The position numbers and the translations under genes were made by a program. This document shows, piece after piece, positions 6,841 through 16,226 of a DNA stretch of 45,385 nt. Location: the NCBI GenBank assembly GCA_947382355.1, contig CANCYR010000027.1, positions 1 to 45,385 on the forward strand. The letters are read 5' to 3'. Every line of letters begins with the position of its first letter. The stretch's first letter is position 1. Source of the DNA: an uncultured Lachnospiraceae bacterium (GTDB taxonomy: Bacteria > Bacillota > Clostridia > Lachnospirales > Lachnospiraceae). The notes below the pieces were generated by a model. That model searched no databases. It had not been told where the DNA came from and saw nothing but the letters and a program-made list of their open reading frames with translations.

Positions 6841-9800
6841 ATGGATAGCAGGAATTACGAAAAAATTTTGGATGCCATGCAGATGACCGGAGTCTATGTA
6901 ATCCGGGAGGACAACCATGAAATCTTATACTACAACAGGCAAATGAAGGAAGTTTCACCCAATACTCAAAAGGGCAAAAAATGCCATGAAGTATGGAGCG
7001 GTTCCTGTGCCAACTGCCCCCTTCTTACTATCGGGGACAGGCAGGAAAACAGATGCATCAATTTTGATGATTCCTTTGGAAGAATCATGGATATTACTGC
7101 AGCCAGAATTTTATGGGAAGATACGGTTCCGGCCTTTATGATTACCGTAACTCCTCATATAGAGGCATCCAGCTATACTTATCATAAAATATTACGGGCA
7201 AATCTCACTGTAGACCGCTATGTGTTCATGAAAATGCCAACCATCCTGAAACAAAGTCAGGAAAATACTCAAATGCTTTCAAAATGGTTTGAACAGCTTT
7301 CAAAAAACGGCAGTATCTATAAAGAGGATATAGAACGCTTCCTTAGTTTCACCCGGATAGACAATCTTAGAGATGCCCTGCGAAGCGGAAAGAAGATACT
7401 TACATGTACATATCGCTACAAGCTTGAAAATGAATACCGCTGGAATCTTATGGAGATAGTGCCGGATTTTGATTATACAGATGAAAACCAGTCGGTAATG
7501 ATTTATACAAAGGATGTGCATGATGTTTACCGGGAAGGGCTGGAAAGGGAAGACATCAATATCCGCAATCAGGAAGTCATCCGCTCCCTGGGGGAACAGA
7601 ATTTCAGCATTTATACGGTAGATTTGCACACCGGCATCGTCAACACGGTCCGCACTGACTACCATGAAGAGTCTGGTATTTCCTCAAAGCTTTTTATGTG
7701 GGATGCTTTAATGGAATTTCATGTAGGAAAACAGCTGCATAAAGCATATCATGAAGAATTCATGCAGAAATTTTCTTTCGATGCCCTGCAAAAAGCCTGG
7801 ACTGACGGGGAAGAGAAAATAGAGCTGATTTGTCAGAGACAGGTAGACGGATGCTATCGTTATATTTCCGTAGCAGCATATTTTAACAGGGAAAAAAAGG
7901 AAAAAAATTATGCGGTGGTAGCTTTGCAGGATGCGGATGAACGGATTCGCAGAGAGGTGGAGCATACCCAAAACGATATGCGTCTTGCGGCGCTGATTAA
8001 ATCCAGATACAGCATAATGAACATAGTAGATTTAAAAAGCGGCCAATTTGAACGAGTTTATTTGAATCAAACAGATGACGCTAATGAGAATCTATCGGGA
8101 GATTATGATTATTATATAAAAAAAGCTATCTCCACATATATTTATGAGCAGGATATAGAAGTGTTTCAAAATACCTTGTCATTGGAACATCTTCGCCAAA
8201 AGGCTCTTGAAACGGAAGACTTTATAGAAGAAGTCTTTCAATACCGCATGAAAAATCCTCTCCGGTGGATGGAGGATCATGTGCTTTATATCCGCCAGAA
8301 TAATACCATTCTTGTGAATATTCTGGGACGTGATATTACAAAAGAAAAGTTAAGAGAGGAAGAGGCAATTCATGCCGCCCAGGAAAAAATATATATTATC
8401 GACAGCTTAAGCAGCCTGTTTTTTGCCACCTACTATGTGGATTTAGAACATGATACCTTCCGTGTGGTGACACAGCTAAAAAAAATCGGAAAAATACTGG
8501 GGGATGTGGCAAATTATACTGCTGCCTTAAAAACTTACGCGGAAACCTTTATTCATCCGGAAGACCGCAAGGAATATTTAGAGCTAATGAACTATAAGCA
8601 TCTAATCCGGACTCTAAACAGGGAGCACCCTTATGTGGCAATAGAATACCGCAAAATTTTAGAGGAAAAGAACAATGCCGGTGAATATGGCGAATACGGC
8701 TGGATTCGGGCTACGGCTGTGCTGGCACAAACCGACAGTAATGGAAAACCAAAAACCGCATTGTATGTGGCACAGAATGTAACAGAAAGCAAACAAAAAG
8801 AGGAAAGAGAGCAAAGAGCCTTAAAGGAAGCCTGTGATGCGGCCAACCACGCCAATGCTGCCAAAAGCGAGTTCTTGTCCAGAATGAGCCATGATATCCG
8901 AACTCCCATGAATGGAATTATAGGTATGACAACCATTGCCGGCGCTCATTTAGACAATAAGGAAAGGGTTTTAGACTGTTTAAATAAGATTACTGTATCC
9001 GGTAAGCATTTGCTTTCTTTAATTAATGAAGTTTTGGATATGAGCAAGATTGAATCCGGCAAAATTCATTTGGCAGAAGAAGCATTTGCCATATCCGACG
9101 TCATACATAATCTGGAAGCCATGATCAGACCTTCCGCACATGGAAAAGGTCATGAGCTGAAGGTCCATGCCACGGAAGTGACCCATGAAAATGTCCTTGG
9201 GGATGCCATGAGGCTGCAGCAGGTATTCATGAATATCCTTGGAAATTCCGTTAAATATACGCCTTCCGGCGGACTTTTGGAAATGAAGGTTTCGGAAAAG
9301 CCTTCAAAGGAGCAGGGCTATGGATGTTATGAATTTGTATTTAAGGACAATGGCATGGGCATGGACGAGGAATTTGTTAAACAGATTTTTGAACCCTTCA
9401 GCCGAGCAGAGGACTCCCGGGTAAGCAAAATAGAAGGAACGGGTTTAGGAATGACCATTGCCCAGAATATCGTCCGCATGATGAATGGCAATATCAGCGT
9501 GGAAAGCAGTCCCGGAGTCGGCTCGACCTTTACGGTGACCCTTTTCCTCAAGCTGCAAAGCAAGGCTGATGCCGGTGCGGGACATACGAAAAGTATGCAA
9601 AAAATAAAATCAGGAAAAACATTTCAGGAGCTGTCTTTTGACAAATGCAGGATTCTTCTTGTGGAAGATAACGATATCAATCGTGAAATTGCGGAAGAGA
9701 TAATCGGCAGCACAGGAATTATTGTGGAAAGCGTAACAAATGGACAGGAAGCTGTGGAACAGGTTCTGAAAAAGGGAGCAGGATACTATGATTTAATCTT

Positions 9801-10023
9801 TATGGATATCCAAATGCCTGTGATGGACGGCTACAAAGCTACCAGGGAAATCCGAAAGCTTCCTTTGGAGGATGCCTTATCCATTCCCATTGTAGCCATG
9901 TCTGCCAATGCCTTTACGGAGGATATCATTGCCAGCCGGGAAGCGGGGATGAATGAATATATTACAAAGCCTTTGGATATGGAACATCTTATGGCATGTC
10001 TGGAGCATTGGCTTGGGGATTGA
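6841..10023 (+). CDS. Hybrid sensor histidine kinase/response regulator
   Basis: 1060 residues with GGGAGG upstream. The N-terminal half lacks clear membrane segments and holds several PAS-like regions. The first (about 10-100) carries a cysteine-rich GKKCHEVWSGSCANCPL loop that could bind a metal or redox cofactor. HisKA is at about 675-740 with phospho-acceptor H684 (SRMSHDIRTPMNGIIGM). The HATPase domain is at about 785-910 (N box NILGNSVKYTP, G boxes DNGMGMDE and GTGLGMTI). A receiver domain is at about 935-1058 with D989 in LIFMDIQMPVMDG. No HPt domain or separate response regulator is adjacent, so output must go to an unlinked partner. It is probably cytoplasmic and senses an internal signal. 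A convergent terminator separates it from the SUKH gene. Confidence 0.9.
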   Translation: MDSRNYEKILDAMQMTGVYVIREDNHEILYYNRQMKEVSPNTQKGKKCHEVWSGSCANCPLLTIGDRQENRCINFDDSFGRIMDITAARILWEDTVPAFMITVTPHIEASSYTYHKILRANLTVDRYVFMKMPTILKQSQENTQMLSKWFEQLSKNGSIYKEDIERFLSFTRIDNLRDALRSGKKILTCTYRYKLENEYRWNLMEIVPDFDYTDENQSVMIYTKDVHDVYREGLEREDINIRNQEVIRSLGEQNFSIYTVDLHTGIVNTVRTDYHEESGISSKLFMWDALMEFHVGKQLHKAYHEEFMQKFSFDALQKAWTDGEEKIELICQRQVDGCYRYISVAAYFNREKKEKNYAVVALQDADERIRREVEHTQNDMRLAALIKSRYSIMNIVDLKSGQFERVYLNQTDDANENLSGDYDYYIKKAISTYIYEQDIEVFQNTLSLEHLRQKALETEDFIEEVFQYRMKNPLRWMEDHVLYIRQNNTILVNILGRDITKEKLREEEAIHAAQEKIYIIDSLSSLFFATYYVDLEHDTFRVVTQLKKIGKILGDVANYTAALKTYAETFIHPEDRKEYLELMNYKHLIRTLNREHPYVAIEYRKILEEKNNAGEYGEYGWIRATAVLAQTDSNGKPKTALYVAQNVTESKQKEEREQRALKEACDAANHANAAKSEFLSRMSHDIRTPMNGIIGMTTIAGAHLDNKERVLDCLNKITVSGKHLLSLINEVLDMSKIESGKIHLAEEAFAISDVIHNLEAMIRPSAHGKGHELKVHATEVTHENVLGDAMRLQQVFMNILGNSVKYTPSGGLLEMKVSEKPSKEQGYGCYEFVFKDNGMGMDEEFVKQIFEPFSRAEDSRVSKIEGTGLGMTIAQNIVRMMNGNISVESSPGVGSTFTVTLFLKLQSKADAGAGHTKSMQKIKSGKTFQELSFDKCRILLVEDNDINREIAEEIIGSTGIIVESVTNGQEAVEQVLKKGAGYYDLIFMDIQMPVMDGYKATREIRKLPLEDALSIPIVAMSANAFTEDIIASREAGMNEYITKPLDMEHLMACLEHWLGD

Positions 10024-10034
10024 GAGAAAATAAC

Positions 10035-10090
10035 GGGGCTGCCGCTTTAATGATTAAAAATCATAAAGCAACAGCCCTAGAATTTTATTA
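10035..10090. terminator. Bidirectional terminator between convergent genes
   Basis: GGGCTG (10036-10041) pairs with CAGCCC (10072-10077), and GCTTTAATGATT (10044-10055) pairs with AATCATAAAGC (10059-10069) with one bulged base. T-rich bases follow on the plus strand. It serves the kinase gene and probably also the SUKH gene ending at 10088. Confidence 0.7.
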
Positions 10091-10885
10091 CTTGAAATAT
10101 CCCAGAATTTCCACAACTGTATCTTGAAATTCCGGATAAGAAATACTCTCCAAAAAAGCACTTGCTTTTTCTGAAAGACTTGAGAACTTTCTAAAGCTAT
10201 ATAAAACTTCTTGCCGGTATTTTTTATCCTTTTGATTATTAAAAGCGCAAATCAATTCATCTACATTACCTGGCTGCTGCCACATAAAATTCCATAAGGG
10301 ACAGATATCATAACCTGCCAGCCACTCTGCATAAAAGTTCTCACACCATGTAAGGAAATCATGAGCTCCTTTCGGCCACATTGGTGCAGACTCTCCATCA
10401 TAATCAAGGTAAACCACCCGCCCCCGCAAAGGACCCGTCACAATTAAGTAAGCATCGTAGGTCAAGTCCATGCCACATAGGTTAATTGTCCCATCTTCCT
10501 GACACTCATGCTCCCCAAATTCCTGTTCCCATTCTTTTTCGCTCATTACCCTGCTCAATTGTTTTGACACCCGGTTGAGTCCGTCATAATACTTATAATT
10601 GGAATAATACATACCTTCGGATGTAAAATCCGAAAAACCTGTGCCCGGACATACCCCACCGCCTCCAACCTGTGTTAAATAATATACGTATTCAATGGGA
10701 AGCTCTATATTATTCTTTTTCTCAAACTTTTCAATTTCTGCCAACTGTATAGGAGGACTAAGCTGCCAATGATGGTATTTGGCATAATGTTTCTCTTTAT
10801 TCTCCGGATTTTTGGCCACTTCCTCAATCATTTTTTTAATACGGGCACATTGTGCCAATAATAAAGAATCATTTAACTCATACAT
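10088..10885 (-). CDS. SMI1/KNR4 (SUKH) family protein
   Basis: 265 residues. The segment PPIQLAEIEKFEKKNNIELP followed by EYVYYLTQVGGGGVCPG is the opening helix and strand of a SMI1/KNR4 domain. ADHFL-like GAHDFLTWCENFYAEWL closes it at about residue 190. The remaining 70 residues are helical. SUKH proteins often act as immunity proteins against contact-dependent or polymorphic toxins, but many stand alone, as here: no toxin gene is adjacent. It ends at the shared terminator and is transcribed toward the kinase gene. Confidence 0.8.
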   Translation of the reverse strand: MYELNDSLLLAQCARIKKMIEEVAKNPENKEKHYAKYHHWQLSPPIQLAEIEKFEKKNNIELPIEYVYYLTQVGGGGVCPGTGFSDFTSEGMYYSNYKYYDGLNRVSKQLSRVMSEKEWEQEFGEHECQEDGTINLCGMDLTYDAYLIVTGPLRGRVVYLDYDGESAPMWPKGAHDFLTWCENFYAEWLAGYDICPLWNFMWQQPGNVDELICAFNNQKDKKYRQEVLYSFRKFSSLSEKASAFLESISYPEFQDTVVEILGYFK

Positions 10886-10923
10886 GGATGATTTGCTTTC
10901 TCCTTTTCTTTTACAGTCAAAAA

Positions 10924-11037
10924 CCCCGTCGCAAGCAACGAGGCATCAAACTTGAAACACCCCAAGGGGCGAGGTATTTGACCCTCGCGGCAGTTGCCAA
11001 ATGCTTACACGCAATCACTTGGCTCGTTGCTCGCGGG
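10924..11037. repeat. Folded intergenic element with terminal inverted repeats
   Basis: The left end CCCCGTCGCAAGCAACGAG (10924-10942) is a near inverted copy of the right end CTCGTTGCTCGCGGG (11023-11037). Inside are further self-complementary pieces: CCCCAAGGGG (10960-10969) and GCGAGG...CCCTCGC (10969-10988). This gives a cloverleaf-like fold. The base composition differs from the AT-rich surroundings. It looks like a dispersed palindromic element (MITE- or REP-like) or a structured RNA. A chance open frame crosses it but has no coding signature. Confidence 0.55.
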
Positions 11038-11126
11038 AATAAAAAACTTCCTCATTAATATTATTTTCCAAAATAAATCAAAAGCTTAATCCTCAAAAAA
11101 ACAAGGACTAAGCTTTCCATAAATAC

Positions 11127-11210
11127 TGCCGGCGACCGGAATCGAACCGGTACGATGTTGCCACCACAGGATTTTAAGTCCTGCGCGTCTGCCAGTTCCG
11201 CCACGCCGGC
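11127..11210 (-). tRNA. tRNA-Leu (anticodon TAA)
   Basis: 84 nt on the minus strand. The seven-base acceptor stem GCCGGCG/CGCCGGC is perfect, with discriminator A. The anticodon arm CAGGACTTAAAATCCTG gives anticodon TAA. A long variable arm (class II) and a GGTTCGATTCC T-loop are present. CCA is not encoded, so the CCA-adding enzyme encoded at 26262-27728 is needed. Confidence 0.95.
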
Positions 11211-11282
11211 ATTTCATATTGTATCTTTATTCCATCCGGCAATTTGCATGCTTTCTGAATATCAGATACTGTTATATGAAAA

Positions 11283-11364
11283 TGGATGGAGAAGGATTCG
11301 AACCTTCGAAGGCGTTGCCAACAGATTTACAGTCTGCCCCCTTTGGCCACTCGGGAATCCATCC
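11283..11364 (-). tRNA. tRNA-Tyr (anticodon GTA)
   Basis: 82 nt on the minus strand. Acceptor stem GGATGGA/TCCATCC with discriminator A, anticodon arm CAGACTGTAAATCTG giving GTA, a long variable arm as expected for bacterial tRNA-Tyr, and T-loop GGTTCGAATCC. CCA is not encoded. It lies 72 bases upstream of tRNA-Leu and is probably co-transcribed with it. Confidence 0.95.
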
Positions 11365-11369
11365 ATACA

Positions 11370-11400
11370 GGCTGATTGAAAGCAAAAGCCAAATCAGCCC
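11370..11400 (-). other. Hairpin between amylase-family gene and tRNA-Tyr
   Basis: AGGCTGATT (11370-11378) is complementary to AATCAGCCC (11392-11400) apart from the end base. No T run follows on the minus strand before the tRNA. It may be a weak terminator or a processing site for a transcript reading from the amylase-family gene into the tRNAs. Confidence 0.35.
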
Positions 11401-11426
11401 TAACAATATAGAAATATATCATAATA

Positions 11427-13574
11427 TTAAATAAAATGCAAGAAGTTTTTGTTCTTTTCAGACTCTGAATCCGTAATTTTCTTTCTGTGCTTTAATATAA
11501 TGGCCGAGGTTTTGGAAAGCGTAATAATGACCTTTCCGGAAACTACGGGATATTCTACTTTTTCTGTTACAAATCCCTCTGCCGTAGTAAGCAGCAATCG
11601 TTCCATGACGCATTCTCGCGGAACGCCCATATCCCATACAGATACTTCCTTGGTAATCTCATAATCATTATTATTTACAAGCACCAGCGTCTGCTCTTCC
11701 CGGTTAAAGCGCCCAAAGCCTATCACATTATAATCCGCCATCACATACTTCAGGGAGCCTGTGAGAAGCTCCTTATTTTCCTTATGAATCCTGATAATCT
11801 TCTTATGGAAATCAATCAGTTCCATATCCTCATGACCCCATGGATAGGTCCTTCTGTTATCCGGGTCCGTAAAACCGCATACGCCTGCTTCATCACCATA
11901 ATAAATCGTAGGGGCGCCCGGCCAGGTCATCTGCACTACTACAGCTTCTCTCAGAACTGCTTTATTTACATTCCAGTTAGCAGCCTCCGAGCCCATTGTA
12001 TTGACACGCCCTACCATACGATTAGTCCGGGTTAAAAACCGGGAATGGTCATGATTGGAAAGCTCATTCATGGCTATCTGCAAAGACGAACTGGTAAACG
12101 CCGCACCATGATGGTGCATGGCTCCCCAAAAGCTGTCTGCATTGCCAAGCATATCTTCCCTGAAATCATCGCTATGCTTCTGCATGCCGGTTAAAAACCA
12201 GGTAAGAGGCTCCATAAAAGCATCATAATTCATTACCGTATCCCACTCGCCGTTTTGAAGCCATTCCTTTGGATTCCCGTAATGTTCTGCAAGTACAATG
12301 GCATTGGGATTTGCCTCCCGCACCGCTTCTCTGAAATCCTTCCAGAACTTATGGTTCATCTCGGAGCTGTGGCCTAAATCAGCGGCTACGTCAAGACGCC
12401 AGCCGTCAACATTGTACGGAGGAGATACCCATTTCTTTGCAATGTGTAAAACATATTGATATAAGTCTTCTGAGCCTTCATAATTTAATTTGGGCAGGGT
12501 ATCATGCCCCCACCAGCCGTCATAAGAATTGTTATATGGCCACCTGTCCTCATGAAATTCAAAATAACTGCGATAGGGGCTTTCTCCGCTTATATAAGCT
12601 CCTTTTTCATAGCCTTCAAAATTCTCATAAATCCGTTCCTTATCCATCCATTTATTAAAAGAACCGCAGTGATTGAAAACACCATCCAGTATGACCTTCA
12701 TGCCCCGCCTGTGGGCTTCCTCCACTACCTGCCTGAATAACTCATTGCTGGCATCCAGATTCTTTTTATTTGCCACACGGTTTATATATCTGCCTGCAAA
12801 CCGGTTCTCATGCTGTCCCGGCTCCAGCAAATCCCCCTGATCATCCACAATCCTGCCAATATGGGGGTCAATATTGTCATAGTCCTGAATATCATATTTA
12901 TGGTTGGAGGGAGACACAAAAAGAGGATTAAAATAAATTACATCAATGCCCAGCTCCTGAAGATAATCCATCTTATCCAGAACGCCCTGCAAATCGCCTC
13001 CGTAAAATTCTCTTACTCCCATGGTTGCCGGGTATTTATTCCAGTCTTCAACTCTGTTTACATGCTCTCCTATATAATTGTATTCATCCGTAAGCACGTC
13101 ATTGGTCTTATCCCCGTTGCAGAAACGGTCTATATATATTTGATACATAACCGCACCCTTAGCCCATGCAGGTACCTTTAAGCCCGGCGTAAGGGTAAAC
13201 TGATAATAATCCTGGGCATCCCTCACCACTCCTCTTGAATCATAAAAACAGGTAACCTTTCCGGTGCGCACTTCAAAATAGTAGGTTATTCTCTTATCAT
13301 CCAGTTGATATACAAATTCATAGTAATCAAATTGCTGATCCGTCTCGCATTTCGTCATCAGGTGTTTTTCGTGATTCAATACGAGAAATACCCAGTCCAC
13401 ATTGTTCCTGGCGGTACGAAAACGAATTTTTACTGTCTCATAGGCATCAGGTTCCTGAGGAATTATATATTCTTCCGTCATATCCGAAAAGAGTGCTTTT
13501 TTGTTTAACACAGGTCTCATATTCGTAATATACTTCTGATTCTGTTCTGCTTTTAAGAAACGACCAAAGTCCAT
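11427..13574 (-). CDS. GH13 alpha-amylase family enzyme (neopullulanase/cyclomaltodextrinase type)
   Basis: 715 residues with no signal peptide, so cytoplasmic. An N-terminal beta-sandwich (about 1-130) resembles the CBM34-type domain of neopullulanases and cyclomaltodextrinases. The (beta/alpha)8 barrel carries the four GH13 motifs: DGVFNHCG, GWRLDVAADL with nucleophile D395, ILAEHYG with acid/base E430, and ELSNHDHSRF. A C-terminal beta domain follows. It hydrolyses alpha-1,4 (and possibly alpha-1,6) bonds of maltodextrins, pullulan or cyclodextrins taken up by the cell. The last residues (SESEKNKNFLHFI) look like a low-complexity extension. It is monocistronic with its own sigma-A promoter at 13605-13633 and an AGGAGGT site. 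Confidence 0.85.
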   Translation of the reverse strand: MDFGRFLKAEQNQKYITNMRPVLNKKALFSDMTEEYIIPQEPDAYETVKIRFRTARNNVDWVFLVLNHEKHLMTKCETDQQFDYYEFVYQLDDKRITYYFEVRTGKVTCFYDSRGVVRDAQDYYQFTLTPGLKVPAWAKGAVMYQIYIDRFCNGDKTNDVLTDEYNYIGEHVNRVEDWNKYPATMGVREFYGGDLQGVLDKMDYLQELGIDVIYFNPLFVSPSNHKYDIQDYDNIDPHIGRIVDDQGDLLEPGQHENRFAGRYINRVANKKNLDASNELFRQVVEEAHRRGMKVILDGVFNHCGSFNKWMDKERIYENFEGYEKGAYISGESPYRSYFEFHEDRWPYNNSYDGWWGHDTLPKLNYEGSEDLYQYVLHIAKKWVSPPYNVDGWRLDVAADLGHSSEMNHKFWKDFREAVREANPNAIVLAEHYGNPKEWLQNGEWDTVMNYDAFMEPLTWFLTGMQKHSDDFREDMLGNADSFWGAMHHHGAAFTSSSLQIAMNELSNHDHSRFLTRTNRMVGRVNTMGSEAANWNVNKAVLREAVVVQMTWPGAPTIYYGDEAGVCGFTDPDNRRTYPWGHEDMELIDFHKKIIRIHKENKELLTGSLKYVMADYNVIGFGRFNREEQTLVLVNNNDYEITKEVSVWDMGVPRECVMERLLLTTAEGFVTEKVEYPVVSGKVIITLSKTSAIILKHRKKITDSESEKNKNFLHFI

Positions 13575-13604
13575 TCATATACCTCCTGATGATAATACAT
13601 TCTT

Positions 13605-13633
13605 ATAATATAATATATGCAATTCATATTCAA
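13605..13633 (-). promoter_or_regulatory. Sigma-A promoter of the GH13 gene
   Basis: Minus strand: -35 TTGAAT (13633-13628), a 17-base spacer and -10 TATTAT (13610-13605), just upstream of the AGGAGGT site and ATG at 13574. Confidence 0.6.
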
Positions 13634-13643
13634 TAGTTTTTTT

Positions 13644-13680
13644 AACAGTAAAACAGACAGCTTTCGTCGGCTGTCTGTTT
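13644..13680 (-). terminator. Terminator downstream of ftsH
   Basis: AAACAGACAGC (13651-13661) and GCTGTCTGTTT (13670-13680) are perfect complements around an 8-base loop. On the minus strand the stem runs into TTTTACTGTT. The 160 bases between it and the ftsH stop hold no gene I can see, only AT-rich sequence. Confidence 0.7.
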
Positions 13681-13840
13681 CGAGAAGGTATTTCTTTCTT
13701 ATGGGGTATAGCAAAAAACTATATAATAATGTATTGGGGGGTTACAAGTGTATTATAGCAAACCCCTATATAGCCGTCTAGTCTTACAATGCACAAATAT
13801 AACAAAAACTTATATAACTTTTTGGTAATTTTGCACAAAA

Positions 13841-15670
13841 TCAATCCAGTTCCAACGGATTCTTCACAAAAAGCCCTTCAAACTCATCTCTGGTAATTCT
13901 TTCTTTTTTCAGCAATAAATCCGCACAGGAATGAAGAACCGCTTCATTTTCCATAATGATATTCTTTGCCTTTTGATAGCAGTCATCTATAATATTCTTT
14001 ACTTCCTTATCAATTTCACCTGCAACCGCCTCACTGTGATTTCTTGCATGAGCCAAATCCCTGCCGATGAATACCTCATCGCCTTCTTCATCATAGTTGA
14101 TGACCCCGATATTTTCTGACATACCAAATCTGGTTACCATTTTTCTTGCTACGCCTGTTGCTTTTTTAATATCGCTGGAAGCGCCTGTGGTAATATCATC
14201 AAAAATAATCTCTTCCGCAATGCGTCCGCCTAAGGAAACCATAATATCCTGAAGCATCTGCCCTTTTGTCATGAACATCTCATCCTTTTCCGGAAGAGGC
14301 ATTGTATAGCCTGCCGCCCCCACTCCGGTAGGTATGATGGAAACCGTATAAACAGGTCCCACATCCGGAAGCACATGGAATAAAATCGCATGGCCGGCTT
14401 CATGATAAGCAGTAATTCTTTTTTCTTTATCGGAAATGACTCTGCTTTTCTTTTCAGTACCAATCCCCATCTTAATAAATGCCTGCCTGATATCCTCCTG
14501 CTGTAAAAATCCTTTGTTTTCCTTGGCAGCAAGAATTGCCGCCTCGTTTAAAAGATTTTCCAGGTCTGCTCCGGTAAAGCCTGCCGTGGTCTGGGCAATC
14601 TGTTTCAAATCCACATCCTCGGAAAGAGGCTTATTCTTTGCATGTACCTTTAAAATATCCTCTCTGCCGCCCACATCCGGAGGACTTACGGTAATCTTTC
14701 TGTCAAAACGTCCCGGACGAAGGATAGCCGGGTCAAGAATATCCACGCGGTTTGTGGCTGCCAACACGATAATGCCCTCATTTACGGCAAAACCATCCAT
14801 TTCCACCAAAAGCTGGTTCAATGTCTGCTCCCTTTCATCATGGCCGCCGCCCATGCCTGTTCCCCTGCGCCTTGCAACCGCATCAATTTCATCTATGAAA
14901 ATAATACACGGATGATTCCTCTTTGCCTCTTCAAATAAATCCCGGACTCTGGAAGCACCTACACCTACGAACATTTCCACAAAATCAGAACCGGAAATGG
15001 AGAAAAACGGCACACTGGCTTCTCCTGCAATAGCTTTTGCAAGAAGGGTCTTTCCGGTACCCGGCGCACCCTCTAATAAAACTCCTTTGGGAATTCTGGC
15101 TCCCAGCTTTGCAAATTTTGCGGGATTTTTAAGAAATTCCACAATTTCCTCCAGGTCTTCTTTTTCTTCCTTGAGCCCTGCCACATCCTTTAGCTTTACA
15201 TGACTGTCGCCCATAGACATTTTTGCCCGGCTTCTTCCGAAATTCATCATCTTGGAAGATGAACCGCCGCTGCCCTGTTGATTGTTTATCAATACAAAGA
15301 AAAACACAAATACAATCAAAATAATTAATGCCGGCAACACGTAAGTTACGAACCAGCCCTCTTTTGGAATATCCTGCATAGTGACGGGAATATTTCTTTC
15401 CCTCATCATTACTTCAATTTCCTTCACATCTGATACATAGAGAGTATGAGTGCTGCTATCCTTTAACGCATATTTCACCACTCCGGTAGGGGTTTCCTTG
15501 TTGGGCTGAATCAGCACTTCAACAATGTTTCCTTTATCGTACTCCGTTAAAAATTCATCCCATCTGCTGCTCTGATGACCGTTGTTCAGGCTTGCTATCC
15601 ATATAGTGGCTAACAGCAGCAGTGCAATAACAATGAGTGTGGGACCCACACCTTTTCCTGTTTTCTTCAA
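13841..15670 (-). CDS. ftsH: ATP-dependent zinc metalloprotease FtsH
   Basis: 609 residues. Two membrane segments (about 10-27 and 105-127) flank the extracytoplasmic domain. The AAA+ module has Walker [19 protein letters not shown], Walker [12 protein letters not shown] and second region of homology motif [20 protein letters not shown]. The peptidase domain carries HEAGH with zinc ligands H423 and H427 and catalytic E424. This membrane protease degrades misfolded membrane proteins and regulatory proteins and is linked to sporulation in Bacillus. It is the last gene of the tilS-hpt-ftsH group, as in Bacillus, 34 bases after hpt. It is somewhat shorter than the about 640 residues of many FtsH proteins because the C-terminal tail is short. 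Confidence 0.97.
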   Translation of the reverse strand: MKKTGKGVGPTLIVIALLLLATIWIASLNNGHQSSRWDEFLTEYDKGNIVEVLIQPNKETPTGVVKYALKDSSTHTLYVSDVKEIEVMMRERNIPVTMQDIPKEGWFVTYVLPALIILIVFVFFFVLINNQQGSGGSSSKMMNFGRSRAKMSMGDSHVKLKDVAGLKEEKEDLEEIVEFLKNPAKFAKLGARIPKGVLLEGAPGTGKTLLAKAIAGEASVPFFSISGSDFVEMFVGVGASRVRDLFEEAKRNHPCIIFIDEIDAVARRRGTGMGGGHDEREQTLNQLLVEMDGFAVNEGIIVLAATNRVDILDPAILRPGRFDRKITVSPPDVGGREDILKVHAKNKPLSEDVDLKQIAQTTAGFTGADLENLLNEAAILAAKENKGFLQQEDIRQAFIKMGIGTEKKSRVISDKEKRITAYHEAGHAILFHVLPDVGPVYTVSIIPTGVGAAGYTMPLPEKDEMFMTKGQMLQDIMVSLGGRIAEEIIFDDITTGASSDIKKATGVARKMVTRFGMSENIGVINYDEEGDEVFIGRDLAHARNHSEAVAGEIDKEVKNIIDDCYQKAKNIIMENEAVLHSCADLLLKKERITRDEFEGLFVKNPLELD

Positions 15671-15704
15671 AATCCTGTTCCTCCGTTTTATTTTTCAGTC
15701 AATA

Positions 15705-16226
15705 TTATAATTCCACTTCTCCAATATATGGAAGATTCCTGTACTTCTGGGCATAATCAAGACCGCAGCCCACCACGAATTTATCCGGAATCTGAAACCC
15801 AACATAATCCACAGAAACCTCAGCCTCCCGTCTGTCCGGTTTGTCAAGCAGGACGCATATTTTCAATGTTTTTGCTCCTCTTTCTTTTAATAAGGGACCA
15901 AGGCGACTTAATGTATGTCCCGTATCAATAATATCTTCTATAAGGATTACATGCTTTCCTTCGATGGAGTCATCCAAATCCTTCTTTATCTTAATATTCC
16001 CATCGGATACGGTTCCCAAACCATAACTGGATACCAGCATGAAATCCAGAGTCACCGGCACCGTAAGCCTCTTTGCCAGTTCACAAAGAAAAAAACATGC
16101 CCCCCGCAGCACCCCGATTAAATGTACTTCCTTTCCCTGATAATCCTTATTGATTTGATCTGCCATTTCCTGAATCCGTTCATTCAGCTTTTCCTCCGGA
16201 ATCAGCACTCCGACCTTTTCTGCCAT
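15705..16226 (-). CDS. hpt: Hypoxanthine phosphoribosyltransferase
   Basis: 173 residues, family length. It converts hypoxanthine (and guanine) plus PRPP to IMP/GMP in purine salvage. The PRPP-binding loop VILIEDIIDTGHTLS is visible at about residues 93-107, and the FVVGCGLDYAQKYRNLPYIG C-terminal signature is typical. The start at 16226 lies inside tilS (47-base overlap) and is supported by AGGAGGA 7-13 bases before the ATG. Order tilS-hpt-ftsH is conserved in Firmicutes. Confidence 0.95.
   Translation of the reverse strand: MAEKVGVLIPEEKLNERIQEMADQINKDYQGKEVHLIGVLRGACFFLCELAKRLTVPVTLDFMLVSSYGLGTVSDGNIKIKKDLDDSIEGKHVILIEDIIDTGHTLSRLGPLLKERGAKTLKICVLLDKPDRREAEVSVDYVGFQIPDKFVVGCGLDYAQKYRNLPYIGEVEL

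Noticed and set aside
11127-11364. tRNA genes as attachment site for an integrated element
   Set aside because: No integrase gene and no duplicated tRNA 3' end were seen nearby.
13681-13840. Possible small RNA or gene between the ftsH stop and its terminator
   Set aside because: AT-rich sequence without an open frame with a ribosome site and without a clear fold other than the terminator.
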